Assembly: GCF_018128965.1 (NCBI RefSeq)
Contig: NZ_JAAEDH010000001.1
Coordinates: 62,001 to 126,000, forward strand
Reading direction: 5' to 3'
From: Plastoroseomonas arctica
GTDB taxonomy: Bacteria > Pseudomonadota > Alphaproteobacteria > Acetobacterales > Acetobacteraceae
Length of the DNA stretch: 64,000 nt
The notes under the pieces were generated by a model. It saw only the letters and a list, made by a program, of their open reading frames with translations. It was not told the origin of the DNA and made no database searches. The first letter of the stretch is position 1. Every line of letters starts with the position of its first letter. A program made the translations under genes and the position numbers. Positions 1 through 8,734 of this stretch are shown here, in pieces.

Positions 1-998
1 TCGATCAGGTTGTGCGGCGCCACGTCGGTGCCCATCGCCATCCGCACGCCGGCGCGGGAATAGCGCCCGAGGTCGCACAGATGCTCGCCATACCGCGCGA
101 AGGGCGAGGGGCAATGCGCCACCGCCACGCCGCGCTCGGCCATAAGCGCGACGTCGCGCGACCCGTGCCAGCCGATCGAGGGATGGTCGTCGGTGAAGAT
201 CGCGTGGCCCAGAATGCTGCGCGGCGTCAGCAGCCCCAGCTCGCCCGCCCACTGGATCGGGGTCATCCCGTGCCGGCGGATCATCTCCCGCACCTCGACC
301 ACGGCCTGCGCGATATGGGTTGTGAAGGGCCGCCCGGTCGCTTCCGCCAGCGCCACGGAATCGCGCAGCAGGCCTTCCTCGCAGGTGTCGATCTGGGCGG
401 GGAAGACGATGCCGGAAAGCCGGCCCGAATTGTCCCGCTCCGCCGCGTCCATGATCGCCTGAGCGGCGGCGAAGCCACGCCGGCCGCCCTCCGCATCCCA
501 CAGCCACTCCACGCTCTGCGGTGCGCTCATCCCCCATCGCGCCGAAGCATAGCCGGGGCCTACCCACACCCGCAGACCCGACTGCCGCATCACATCCATC
601 CAGCCCTCGAAGGGCGCCGAGAGGTCGACCACGCTGGTCACCCCCGCGCCCATCAGCTCGGCATAGGCCAACCGCATCGCGGCCTCGCGCCCGGCGGCAT
701 CGAGCCGCATCGACTGGCTACGCTCGAACAGCCCGGTCATCTGCTGCTCCGGCACGCCGTGATCCTCGCGCACGCCGCGGAAGCTAGGCTCGGTGGTCGG
801 GTGGGTATGGACGTTGACCAAGCCCGGCAGCAGCGCCATGCCGCTGGCATCGATGCCCTCGCCTTCCGTCTGCGGGTCATGCGGGCGGATGGCGGCGACC
901 GCGCCATTCTCGATCCGCAGATCGACGCCGCGTGCATAGGCGTGGCGCCCCGCCGCCGCATCCCACAGCACTGCCCAGTCCGCATTCCTGATGAGCAT
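1..998 (-). CDS. Amidohydrolase of the ATZ/TRZ (chlorohydrolase-like) family, 3' end outside window
   Basis: The gene starts at the ATG at 998 with a good ribosome site (AGGGGG) and runs off the left edge, so about 332 residues are visible. The N-terminus carries the metal-binding motif LLPGLVNVHTHP. Further on are GHAIFTDDHPS, AHCPSPFARYG and, at the edge, MGTDVAPHN. This HxH ... H ... H ... D pattern is that of the mononuclear metal-dependent amidohydrolases (cytosine/SAH deaminase, atrazine chlorohydrolase group), which hydrolyse C-N or C-halogen bonds on cyclic or amidine substrates in the cytoplasm. The substrate cannot be told from sequence. It is divergent from the M20 amidohydrolase that starts at 1105, which suggests a shared promoter region and a linked catabolic role. 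Confidence 0.85.
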   Translation of the reverse strand, partial: MLIRNADWAVLWDAAAGRHAYARGVDLRIENGAVAAIRPHDPQTEGEGIDASGMALLPGLVNVHTHPTTEPSFRGVREDHGVPEQQMTGLFERSQSMRLDAAGREAAMRLAYAELMGAGVTSVVDLSAPFEGWMDVMRQSGLRVWVGPGYASARWGMSAPQSVEWLWDAEGGRRGFAAAQAIMDAAERDNSGRLSGIVFPAQIDTCEEGLLRDSVALAEATGRPFTTHIAQAVVEVREMIRRHGMTPIQWAGELGLLTPRSILGHAIFTDDHPSIGWHGSRDVALMAERGVAVAHCPSPFARYGEHLCDLGRYSRAGVRMAMGTDVAPHNLI

Positions 999-1104
999 CG
1001 CCGACCCCCTTCCGTGCAGGCGGGGATCGTGAGCCGCCCGGGCACGCCACTCAAGCCCGGATCTGGCCTTGGTTTCTGCGGGCGCGCGGGCGTATGAGAG
1101 AAAA

Positions 1105-2262
1105 ATGGACACCGCCCTCGCCGACACCCTGACCGCCTGGCGCCGCCACCTGCACGCCCATCCCGGCCTCACCCTGCACGAGGAAGACACCGCCGCCTTC
1201 GTGGTGGAGAAGCTGCGCGAGCTCGGCGTCACCGAGATCGCCGAGGGCATCGGCGGCAACGGCGTGGTGGCAACGCTCCGCCGGGCGGGAACCGGCGGCA
1301 ACCGCGCCGTCGGCTTGCGCGGCGACATGGACGCGCTGCCGATCCAGGAAGTCGCCCAGGACTTGCCGTGGAAGTCCCAAAATCCTGGCGTGATGCACGC
1401 CTGCGGGCATGACGGCCACACCACCGCACTGCTCGGCGCGGCCGCCCTGCTGCTCGCCGATGAGAGCTGGTCGGGCGCCATCCACCTGGTCTTCCAGCCG
1501 GCCGAGGAGGGCGGGCGCGGCGCCGAGGCGATGATCAAGGACGGCCTGTTCGCGCGCTTTCCGATGGAGCGCATCTTCGGCTGGCACAACTGGCCGGGGC
1601 TCGAGGCCGGCACCATCGCCGTGCATGACGGCCCGGTGATGGCCGCCGGCGCCCGCTTCATGCTCACCTTCGAGGGCCATGCCGGGCACGCCGCCCTGCC
1701 GCACATGACGCGTGACCCGGTGCTGGCCGCCGGCCACGCCATTGCCGCCGCGCAATCCGTGGTCGCGCGCAACATGGACCCGATCGCCGGCGGCGTCGTC
1801 TCCATCACCATGATGGAGGCCGGCGAGGCGCAGAACCAGATCCCGTCCCGCGCCGTGCTGAAGGGCACCGCGCGCTGGCTGCGCCCGGAGGATCGATCGG
1901 TAATCGAGGATGGGCTGCGCCGCGTCGCCGAGGGCATCGGCGCCACCTTCGGCGTCACTGGGTCACTGGAGTTCCGCCAGGGTGTCTACCTCACCTCGAA
2001 TAGCCCGGCCGAGCGCGACATCGCGGCCGGCGCGGCCGCGGTGGGCGGGGCAGTGCGCCGCGATCTGCCGCCGGCGATGACCGGGGAAGATTTCTCGCGC
2101 TTCCTGGTCGAGGTGCCCGGCGCCTTCGTCTGGATCGGCAACGGGCCTTCGGAGGGCGGGCGCGAGCTGCATCACCCGCATTACGACTTCAACGATGCCA
2201 TCCTGCCGCGCGCGGCAGGGTTCCTGGCCGAGGTGGCGAAGCGGGCGCTGGCGGGCGGTTAG
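1105..2262 (+). CDS. M20-family amidohydrolase (hippurate/N-acyl-amino-acid hydrolase type)
   Basis: The 385-residue protein has the layout of M20D metallopeptidases: RGDMDALPIQE near residue 72, the metal-binding HACGHDGHT at 98-106 (Cys100, His102), and FQPAEEGGRGA at 130-140 with the catalytic Glu pair. A central dimerisation domain carries GHAGHAALPH. Family members remove acyl, benzoyl or indole-acetyl groups from amino acids in the cytoplasm using two metal ions. An in-frame ATG lies 36 bases upstream, but the ATG at 1105 follows a purine-rich GAGAGAAAA and gives the usual family N-terminus (TLTAWRRHLHAHPGL). It is divergent from the amidohydrolase gene on the left. Confidence 0.9.
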   Translation: MDTALADTLTAWRRHLHAHPGLTLHEEDTAAFVVEKLRELGVTEIAEGIGGNGVVATLRRAGTGGNRAVGLRGDMDALPIQEVAQDLPWKSQNPGVMHACGHDGHTTALLGAAALLLADESWSGAIHLVFQPAEEGGRGAEAMIKDGLFARFPMERIFGWHNWPGLEAGTIAVHDGPVMAAGARFMLTFEGHAGHAALPHMTRDPVLAAGHAIAAAQSVVARNMDPIAGGVVSITMMEAGEAQNQIPSRAVLKGTARWLRPEDRSVIEDGLRRVAEGIGATFGVTGSLEFRQGVYLTSNSPAERDIAAGAAAVGGAVRRDLPPAMTGEDFSRFLVEVPGAFVWIGNGPSEGGRELHHPHYDFNDAILPRAAGFLAEVAKRALAGG

Positions 2263-2276
2263 CGCTTGCCTTTCAC

Positions 2277-2305
2277 ATGGCGCAACGATAGTCTAGGTAT
2301 ATAAT
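2277..2305 (+). promoter_or_regulatory. Candidate promoter ahead of the ModA-like gene
   Basis: A perfect TATAAT stands at 2300-2305, 22 bases before the ATG at 2327, in an otherwise GC-rich stretch. The sequence 17 bases upstream (ATGGCG) is a poor -35 box, so the call rests on the -10 element alone. AGGAA before the start codon serves as ribosome site. Confidence 0.3.
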
Positions 2306-2326
2306 CCTTGACAGGAACTCCGTTCC

Positions 2327-3091
2327 ATGGCTGACTTCGCCCGTCGTGCCGTCATCGCGCTGGGTTTCGCCGCGATCATCCCCGCACGCGCCCAGGCGCC
2401 GCTGAGGGTGCTGTGCTCGACCGCGCTGCAGCCCGCGATGGGACCGATCGGCGCCGGCTTCGCGCAGGCGCAGGGCAGCCCCGCCCACGTCACCTTCGCC
2501 ACCACCGGCGCCGTCCTCGCCCGCCTGCGCGCCGGCGAGCCATTCGCCGTCATCATCGCGACGCGCGCGGCGCTGGCCTCGCTCGCCGGCGAGGGCCGCG
2601 TCGCGGCGCCGAGCATCATCGGGATCGCCACCATGGCGGTCGGCGTCGCCATCCGCGCCGGCCAGCCGCGCCCCGACATCGCCACTCCCGAGGCGCTGCG
2701 CGCGGCGCTGCTCGGCGCCGGCCGCATTGCCTATTCGGACCCGGCGAGCGGGGGTACCAGCGGGGTGCATTTCGCGGCCATCGTCGAGCGCCTGGGCCTC
2801 ACCGAGGCGCTTCGCGCGAAGGCGGTGCCGGTGTCGGGCGGCGGCAGCGTGGGCGAGGTGGTCGCGCGCGGCGAAGCCGATCTCGGCATCCAGATGCTGA
2901 GCGAATTGCGCGCGGTACCGGGGCTCGACCTGCTCGGCGCGTTGCCCGACCCGCTCGGCAACACCACGCCGCTGGCCGCCGGCCTAGCGCCGGGCGAGCC
3001 GGATGCGGGCGCGATGGCCTTCCTCGCCTTTCTGCGCACGCCGTCGGCGCAGGATGCGATGGGCGCCAGCGGATTGACGGTAAGCATGTAA
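2327..3091 (+). CDS. ModA-like periplasmic substrate-binding protein
   Basis: The 254-residue protein has a short signal peptide (RRAVIALGFAAIIPARAQA, cleavage near residue 24) and then LRVLCSTALQPAMGPI, the start of a molybdate-binding-protein type II receptor fold. YSDPASGGTSGVHF near residue 140 and GSVGEVVARGEADLGIQMLSEL are typical of this family. No permease or ATPase lies nearby, so it is an orphan receptor and the ligand is unknown. Many alphaproteobacteria carry such orphan ModA-like proteins; molybdate binding should not be assumed. A second ModA-like gene is at 57393. Confidence 0.8.
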   Translation: MADFARRAVIALGFAAIIPARAQAPLRVLCSTALQPAMGPIGAGFAQAQGSPAHVTFATTGAVLARLRAGEPFAVIIATRAALASLAGEGRVAAPSIIGIATMAVGVAIRAGQPRPDIATPEALRAALLGAGRIAYSDPASGGTSGVHFAAIVERLGLTEALRAKAVPVSGGGSVGEVVARGEADLGIQMLSELRAVPGLDLLGALPDPLGNTTPLAAGLAPGEPDAGAMAFLAFLRTPSAQDAMGASGLTVSM

Positions 3092-3102
3092 GGCCACCTT
3101 AC
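3088..3102. repeat. Small palindrome GTAAGG-CCA-CCTTAC across a stop codon
   Basis: A perfect 6-base stem with a 3-base loop includes the TAA stop (3089-3091) of the ModA-like gene. A near copy (GGTAAGGTGGCTTTACC) lies at 19025-19041, just after another stop codon. The opposite strand at 3165-3185 also has TAAGG starting at the stop codon of the hydrolase gene. It may act as a 3'-end processing or termination element; it has no T tract. Confidence 0.4.
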
Positions 3103-3181
3103 TTTCGGGCAAAAATCTGTTCGGATTCAACGTGTTGCGCGCTGGCGAAAGCAAGGGCGGAAGCAAGGTAGTAAGCTCTCC

Positions 3182-4135
3182 TTATCGCATGACGCGCCGC
3201 AGCCAGTCACTCGCCTCCGCGACCGCCCGGTCCGCCGCCGGTACCTGGCCGAGCGCGCGCAGGAAGCCGTGGATGGTGCCGGCGAACACCGCATGCTCCA
3301 CGCCAACGCCGGCCTCGCGCAGCTTCGCGATGAAGGCGTGGTTCTCGCCGGCGAGCACGTCGAGCTCGGCGATGTGGACCAGCACCGGCGGCAGGCCGCG
3401 CAGATCCGCGCGCAAGGGAGCCGCGAAGGGCGTGACCCGCAGCGACGGGTCGAGGCAGTAGCACTCCCAGTAGAAGCGCATCTTCGCCTGGGTGAGGGTG
3501 AAGCCCTCGGCGAATTCGCGGTAGCTCGGCGTGTCGGTGGCGCTGTCGAGCACGCCGTAATTCACCAGCAGGCCGGCGAGCCTGATATCGGGATCCGTTT
3601 CGCGCAGCAGGAGCGCGACCCCGAGCGCGAGGTTGGCCCCGGCGGAATCGCCGCCCAGCACGATGCGCGCGGGATCGATCCCCCATTCGGCCCCGCCGCG
3701 GGCGAGCTGGCGCACCACCTCGGCGCATTCCTCGAGTGCGACCGGGAAGCGCGCCTCGGGCGAGAGGGAATAGTCCGGGCCGACCACCATGCACCCGGCG
3801 CCGGCCGCGTAGCCACGCATCAGACGGTCATGGGTATCAACCGAGTTCCACACCCAGCCGCCGCCATGGATATAGACCAGCAACGGCAAGGGGCTTTCGA
3901 GCACGGGCTTGTGCACCCGGCACAGCAGCCGCCGCCCGCGCACGGAGAGCCAGCGATCGCCCGATGCCGCCATCGCCGGGCCGCCCTGAGCGAGCGGGGC
4001 GTTCAGCGCCTCGGTCGTCTCGCGCCCGGCGCCGAGCGGGAGCGTCACGGGCAGCGGCGGGAAACCGGCGCCGCGCGCCTCCATCATGCGCTGGAACGCC
4101 AGCATGGCGGGGTCCCAGCGCGGGTCATCGGGCAT
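3182..4135 (-). CDS. Alpha/beta hydrolase of the HSL (hormone-sensitive-lipase-like) esterase family
   Basis: The 317-residue protein shows the oxyanion-hole motif HGGGW at 90-94, the nucleophile motif GDSAG with Ser164, and the late AELDVLAGEN and TIHGF segments that supply the catalytic Asp and His. These are the hallmarks of HSL-type esterases (arylesterase, acetyl esterase), which cleave small acyl esters in the cytoplasm. The reading frame stays open far upstream, but that extension lies opposite the acyl-CoA synthetase gene and is not protein-like. The ATG at 4135 fits the family N-terminus. It is divergent from the Pat-like gene at 4200. Confidence 0.88.
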   Translation of the reverse strand: MPDDPRWDPAMLAFQRMMEARGAGFPPLPVTLPLGAGRETTEALNAPLAQGGPAMAASGDRWLSVRGRRLLCRVHKPVLESPLPLLVYIHGGGWVWNSVDTHDRLMRGYAAGAGCMVVGPDYSLSPEARFPVALEECAEVVRQLARGGAEWGIDPARIVLGGDSAGANLALGVALLLRETDPDIRLAGLLVNYGVLDSATDTPSYREFAEGFTLTQAKMRFYWECYCLDPSLRVTPFAAPLRADLRGLPPVLVHIAELDVLAGENHAFIAKLREAGVGVEHAVFAGTIHGFLRALGQVPAADRAVAEASDWLRRVMR

Positions 4136-4199
4136 GGTGAAGCCTCCTTGTCCAGGCAAGGTTGAATCCGCAACACATCGCGGCGCAAGGTCCGCCCGC

Positions 4200-6809
4200 A
4201 TGCCGGACCCCAACCTTCTCTCGCTGCGGCGCAAGCCGGGCTTTTCTGACGCCGCCCTGCTTCGCCCGGCGAGCGTCGTGCTGGTCGCCGAGGAGGGCGA
4301 GCCGGCGGTGGCGCTGCTGGCGCGCAACATGGCCGCGGGCGGGTTCGCGGGGCGGCTGCTCGCGGTGGGCGTCGCGCCGGACGGGTTCGAGGCGTTCGGC
4401 ACCATCGCGGCGCTGCCCGCGGCCCCCGACCTCGCCGTGCTGTGCCTGCCGGCCGCAGCGCTGGAGCCGGCGATGGTCGCGCTCGCCGCGCGCGGCTGTT
4501 TCGCGGCCATCTGCCCGGGTGCGGCGCCCGACCTGCACGGCATCGCGGCGCGCACCGGCGTGCGGGCGATGGGGCAGGGGAGTTTTGGACTGGCGATCCC
4601 CTCGATCGGGCTGAACGCCACGCTGTCGCACCTGGCGCCGCGGCGCGGACGGCTTGCGCTGGTGACGCAATCCTCGGCCCTCGCCCGCGCCGTGATCGAC
4701 TGGGCGGAGGCGGAGAAGCTGGGTTTCTCGCTCATCGCGGGGATTGGTGGCAATGCCGATATCGGCTTCGCGACGGTGCTGGACTGGCTCGCGCGGGACA
4801 CGGCAACGGGGGCTATCCTGCTCGACATCCGCCGCATCCGCGAACCGCGGCGCTTCGTCTCGGCGGCGCGCGCGGCGGCGCGGACCCGGCCGGTGGTGGC
4901 GTTGCGCGCGGGGGGGCGGCTGTTCGACGCCTCGGGCATCGCCGATGCGGTGATGGGGGCGGTGCTGCGTCGCGCCGGCGTGCTGCGCGTGGCGGGCCTC
5001 GAGGACCTGCTCGCCGCCGCGGAGACGCTGGCACGCATAGGCCCGATGAGCGGCACGCGCCCCGAGGGCATCGCGATCGTGGCGAACGGCACCGGCATGG
5101 CGCATCTCGCGGCGGATGCGATCCTGGCCGGTGGCGGACACCTCGCGCCCTTCGCGCCCGCGAGCGAGGCCGCCCTGTCGATCGCGCTGCCGCAAGGGGT
5201 GGCGTTGCGCAACCCGCTGATCCTCGGCCCCAACGCCTCGACCCGCCTGGGCGAGGCGGCGGTGATGTTGGCGGGCCTGCCGGAGGTCGGCACCGTGATC
5301 GCGCTGCACGCGCCGATGCCCGGCGAGAATGCCGGCGCCATCCGCGAGGCGCTGACGGCCGCCGCCCGGGCCAGCCGCGCCGCGCCCATCCTGGTCGGAT
5401 GGGCCGGCCAGGCGACCGGCGGCTCGGAGCGGGCGGCGCTGGCCGATGCCGGGATCGCGGTGTTTCCCACGCCCGAGGCCGCCGTGCGCGGCTCGCTGCA
5501 CCTCGCCGCCGATCGCCGCAACCGCGCCGCCGCCGCGGAACTGCCCGCCGCCGATATTCTCGACGTCGCGCCGGACCGCGCGGTGGTGGCGCGCCTGGTC
5601 GCGCGGCTGCGGGCCGAGGGCCGCCGCGCGATGAGCGAGGAAGAGGCGCTGATGGTGCTCGCCGCCTATGGCATGCCCACGGTGCCCGGCCGCGGCGCGC
5701 AGGGCGTGGAGGAAGCGGCCGCGGCGGCGCAGATGCTCCGTTATCCAGTGGTGCTGAAGGCGTGGGCGCCGGAGCTGCGGCACAAGACGGAGAAGGGCGG
5801 CGTGGTGCTGAACCTTGCTTCGGCGGAGGCGGTGCGAGAGGCGGCGCGGGCAATGGCGCGACGCATCCCGGCGCTCGCCGGCTATCTGGTCCAGCGCCAG
5901 GCGGCGCCGGGGCTGGAGCTGCGGCTGCGGCTTGGCGACGACGCGATGTTCGGACCCTGGATCGGCTTCGGGCGCGGCGGGACGGCGGCGGATATCGACC
6001 CTGACGAAGGTATCGACCTGCCGCCGCTGAACCGCACCCTGGCCCTGGCCCTGATGGCGCGGACCCGCGGCGCGCGCCTGCTCGACGGCTATCGCGACCA
6101 CGCGGCGAAGGACCGGGGCGCCATCGCCGACAGCCTGGTGCGCCTCGCGCAGCTGGCTGTGGATTTTCCGGAGATCGAAACCCTCTCGATCAATCCCCTG
6201 CTGGCGGGCGCGGAGGGTGTGCTCGCGCTCGATGCCGCGCTGACCCTGCGCGCGCCCGGCGAGCGCGCGCGACTGTCGATCCCGCCCTATCCTGCCGGGC
6301 TCGCCAGCCCCTGGACGGCGAAGGATGGCAACCTTCTCACGATCCGCCCGATCCGGCCGGAGGATGCGGCGGCGCTGGGTGATTTCTTCCATGGCCTGAG
6401 TGCCGAGGATATCCGGCGGCGGTTCTTCTCCGCGCTGAAGGACCTGTCGCCGGCGATGAAGGCGCGGCTGACTCAGATCGACTACGACCGGGAGATGGCC
6501 CTGGTCGCGACGCGCCCCGTGCCGGGTGGCGCGGACGCCATCCTGGGCGTCGCGCGGCTGATCCGGGAGCCTGGGAGCCAGCGCGGCGAGTTCTCGGTGG
6601 TGGTCGCGGGCGCGCTGAAGGGGCAGGGGCTCGCCCGCACGCTCATGACGCGGATCCTGGACTGGGGCCGCGTCGAGGGCCTGCGGGAGGCGGTCGGCCA
6701 GGTGCTGGCGGAGAATGCGCCGATGCTGGCCTTCATGCGGGCGCTCGGCTTCACCATCCACCACCTGCCCGAGGAGGAGGGCGTGGTGGAGGCCCGCCTC
6801 ACGCTATAG
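4200..6809 (+). CDS. Pat-like protein: ADP-forming acyl-CoA synthetase domains fused to a GNAT acetyltransferase
   Basis: The 869-residue protein has a CoA-binding Rossmann domain, a succinyl-CoA-synthetase flavodoxin-like domain (LALVTQSSALARAVIDWA near 160), an ATP-grasp domain (AYGMPTVPGRG ... VVLKAWAPELRHKTEKGGV near 490-545) and a C-terminal GNAT domain from about residue 705 (IRPIRPEDAAALGDFF). This order matches bacterial protein lysine acetyltransferases (Pat/PatZ) that silence acetyl-CoA synthetase. Where active ADP-forming synthetases carry an SHTGAL-type active-site His segment, this protein reads RAGGRLFDASGIADAV, so the synthetase part is probably a regulatory sensor. The first codon was set at 4200 because upstream residues are not family-like. 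Its 3' end overlaps the opposing regulator gene by 11 bases. Confidence 0.85.
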   Translation: MPDPNLLSLRRKPGFSDAALLRPASVVLVAEEGEPAVALLARNMAAGGFAGRLLAVGVAPDGFEAFGTIAALPAAPDLAVLCLPAAALEPAMVALAARGCFAAICPGAAPDLHGIAARTGVRAMGQGSFGLAIPSIGLNATLSHLAPRRGRLALVTQSSALARAVIDWAEAEKLGFSLIAGIGGNADIGFATVLDWLARDTATGAILLDIRRIREPRRFVSAARAAARTRPVVALRAGGRLFDASGIADAVMGAVLRRAGVLRVAGLEDLLAAAETLARIGPMSGTRPEGIAIVANGTGMAHLAADAILAGGGHLAPFAPASEAALSIALPQGVALRNPLILGPNASTRLGEAAVMLAGLPEVGTVIALHAPMPGENAGAIREALTAAARASRAAPILVGWAGQATGGSERAALADAGIAVFPTPEAAVRGSLHLAADRRNRAAAAELPAADILDVAPDRAVVARLVARLRAEGRRAMSEEEALMVLAAYGMPTVPGRGAQGVEEAAAAAQMLRYPVVLKAWAPELRHKTEKGGVVLNLASAEAVREAARAMARRIPALAGYLVQRQAAPGLELRLRLGDDAMFGPWIGFGRGGTAADIDPDEGIDLPPLNRTLALALMARTRGARLLDGYRDHAAKDRGAIADSLVRLAQLAVDFPEIETLSINPLLAGAEGVLALDAALTLRAPGERARLSIPPYPAGLASPWTAKDGNLLTIRPIRPEDAAALGDFFHGLSAEDIRRRFFSALKDLSPAMKARLTQIDYDREMALVATRPVPGGADAILGVARLIREPGSQRGEFSVVVAGALKGQGLARTLMTRILDWGRVEGLREAVGQVLAENAPMLAFMRALGFTIHHLPEEEGVVEARLTL

Positions 6810-7677
6810 CGACATCCTTGAGCAGCATGCGCAGGCGTTCCGCCGCCGCTTCGCCCTTGAGCGCGTCGCGCCAGGCGGCTTCGGTCACGCGCTGATGGAT
6901 GGCGACGGCGTCCTCGCCGGCGGTGATCATGGCGACGCCGATGCCGCCCGCCGGCGCCGCGTCGGGCGGAAAGGGGCCGGTGACCACGTGGGAGCGCTCG
7001 CGCCCGCGCAGCAGGATGAAGCCCGCCGCCGGCTCGGGCCCGGCGATGAGGCCGATCTGGACGCCGATCGGGCCACCCTCCATCAGGTTGGCGAGGTGTT
7101 CGATCTCCATCCGCGCCGCGTGCCGGCAGCGCGCCCGAACCCGGTCGGACAGGCGGTGCCCGGCGCAAAGGCCCTCATGGAGCAGGCGGCGCAGCCCGCT
7201 TTCGCCGAGCAGCGCGGTGATGGTGGGCTTGCGCTCGGCATGCAGACGGCGGCGCGCCTGGATCAGCCCGAGCAGCTGGTCGGCGGCGGCGCGTGCCTGG
7301 GCACGCTCGCTGCTGGCCTCGGCCAACTCGGTCCAGGCTTCGGTGAGGGCGCCCTCGAGGCCGTCGGTCGCGACCTGCAGGCACAGGGCGCCGCCGGCGA
7401 GCAGAATCTGGTCGGCCTGCTCCTCGGTCTGGCGCAGCCGCTCCTGGAAGCCGGCGGGGCGGGCAAAATACTCGACGCCGATGCCCAATAACGACAGGGG
7501 CGAGATTTTCAGCAGCTCCGCGAGGCGCCGGATCGTGTCCAGCTTGATGACCTCGCCCTTCTCATAGCGGTAGAGCGCGGCCCGCGAGACGCCGAGACGC
7601 GCGGCGATCTCCTCGGCGCGCAGCCCGGATTCAAGCCGGTAGCTGCGCAGCTGTTGTCCAATGTCTGCGAACCGCAT
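6799..7677 (-). CDS. XRE-family transcriptional regulator with a large C-terminal sensor domain
   Basis: The 292-residue protein opens with a clear Cro/C1-type helix-turn-helix (about residues 6-60: IGQQLRSYRLESGLRAEEIAARLGVSR... RYEKGEVIKLDTI). The rest is a ligand-binding-like region of unknown specificity. N-terminal HTH with a long C-terminal domain is the layout of the short-chain acyl-metabolism regulators (RamB/PrpR/ScfR type), but I cannot assign it firmly. The ATG at 7677 follows GGAGATCAGC; a longer frame starts at 7794 but adds non-family residues. It overlaps the Pat-like gene tail to tail by 11 bases, so the two transcripts are antisense at their 3' ends. A palindrome at 7735-7746 may be its operator. 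Confidence 0.8.
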   Translation of the reverse strand: MRFADIGQQLRSYRLESGLRAEEIAARLGVSRAALYRYEKGEVIKLDTIRRLAELLKISPLSLLGIGVEYFARPAGFQERLRQTEEQADQILLAGGALCLQVATDGLEGALTEAWTELAEASSERAQARAAADQLLGLIQARRRLHAERKPTITALLGESGLRRLLHEGLCAGHRLSDRVRARCRHAARMEIEHLANLMEGGPIGVQIGLIAGPEPAAGFILLRGRERSHVVTGPFPPDAAPAGGIGVAMITAGEDAVAIHQRVTEAAWRDALKGEAAAERLRMLLKDVAIA

Positions 7678-7734
7678 GCTGATCTCCGAATGCCCGACAT
7701 AGGCAAGGCCGCGTGACACGGTGTTGAATGTTAT

Positions 7735-7746
7735 GAGACATGTCCC
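7735..7746. promoter_or_regulatory. Possible operator palindrome GAGACATGTCCC upstream of the XRE regulator
   Basis: This near-perfect palindrome has a perfect core GACATGTC and lies 58 bases upstream of the regulator's start, in the 155-base gap shared with the end of glxR. Its position fits autoregulation. Only one copy was noticed, so the call is weak. Confidence 0.25.
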
Positions 7747-7832
7747 ATAGCGAGCCACGCGGTGGAGTTTGCGGTCCTTTTTCGTGATAAGCAAGCGGTG
7801 ATCGCGAGACCTTGTAGTAGGAGATGCGAACT

Positions 7833-8720
7833 TCAGCTCTCCTGCACCACCGTATACGAACCTAGCGTTTCTAATGCCTTGACCATCGCGGAATGGTCCC
7901 AGTCGGCGCCGCCGAGGCCGGCGCAGGCGGAGAAAAGCTGCTGGGCGTTCGCGGTGCCGGGAAGGGCCAGTCCCAATTCGCGCCCCGATTGCAACGCGAG
8001 GTTGAGATCCTTCTGGTGCAGCCGAATCCGGAAGCCGGGGGCGAAGGTGCCCTTGATCATGCGTTCGCCGTGCACCTCCAGGATGCGCGACGTGGCCAGC
8101 CCGCCCATCAACGCTTGGCGCACCTTGGCGGGGTCCGCGCCGGCCTTGGCCGCGAAGAGCAGGCCCTCGGCGACGGCCTCGATCGTGAGGGCGACGATGA
8201 TCTGGTTGGCGACCTTGCAGGTTTGCCCGGCGCCGTTCTCCTCGCCGACCAGGGTGATGTTCTTGCCCATCAGGGCGAACAGGGGCTCCGCGCGAGCGAA
8301 AGCGGCCGCACTTCCGCCCACCATGATGGTGAGGCTGGCCGCCTTCGCACCCACCTCGCCGCCCGAGACCGGCGCGTCGAGGTAGTCGCCGCCTGCCGCG
8401 TTGATCTTCTCGGCGAAAGTCTTCGTCGCGGTCGGGCTGATCGAGGACATGTCGATCACGAGGCTGCCGGGCTTCAGGCCCGCGGCCACGCCCCCCGTGC
8501 CGAACAGCACCGACTCGACATCGGGGGTGTCGGGTACCATCAGGATGATGACCTCGGCGGCGGATGCGACCGCCGCCGCATCGGCCACCACCGTGACGCC
8601 GGCGCGGTCTTCGGCGGTGAGGCTGGCGCGCTCGGGCACGATGATGGTGTGCCCGCCGGCGCTAAGATGGCCGGCCATCGGCCGCCCCATAATGCCGAGG
8701 CCAATGAATCCGATCTGCAT
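7833..8720 (-). CDS. glxR: 2-hydroxy-3-oxopropionate (tartronate semialdehyde) reductase
   Basis: The 295-residue protein belongs to the beta-hydroxyacid dehydrogenase family. It shows the NAD(P)-binding start IGFIGLGIMGRPMAGHL, the substrate-binding DAPVSGGEVGAKAASLTIMVGG near residues 120-142, and the catalytic-lysine segment GAGQTCKVANQI near 170. The enzyme reduces tartronate semialdehyde to glycerate in glyoxylate assimilation. The gene follows hyi (hydroxypyruvate isomerase) with 14 bases between them, the usual glyoxylate/allantoin pathway pair. Glyoxylate carboligase is not in the window. Confidence 0.88.
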   Translation of the reverse strand: MQIGFIGLGIMGRPMAGHLSAGGHTIIVPERASLTAEDRAGVTVVADAAAVASAAEVIILMVPDTPDVESVLFGTGGVAAGLKPGSLVIDMSSISPTATKTFAEKINAAGGDYLDAPVSGGEVGAKAASLTIMVGGSAAAFARAEPLFALMGKNITLVGEENGAGQTCKVANQIIVALTIEAVAEGLLFAAKAGADPAKVRQALMGGLATSRILEVHGERMIKGTFAPGFRIRLHQKDLNLALQSGRELGLALPGTANAQQLFSACAGLGGADWDHSAMVKALETLGSYTVVQES

Positions 8721-8734
8721 GGATGTATTCCTTC

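Noticed and set aside
2327-3091. Naming this gene modA of a molybdate ABC transporter
   Set aside because: No modB or modC is adjacent and the ligand residues cannot be verified by eye.
4125-6764. 879-residue open frame on the minus strand opposite the Pat-like gene
   Set aside because: It is Arg/His/Gln-rich with no recognisable domain; long antisense frames are expected in such GC-rich coding DNA. The plus strand has clear domains over the same interval.
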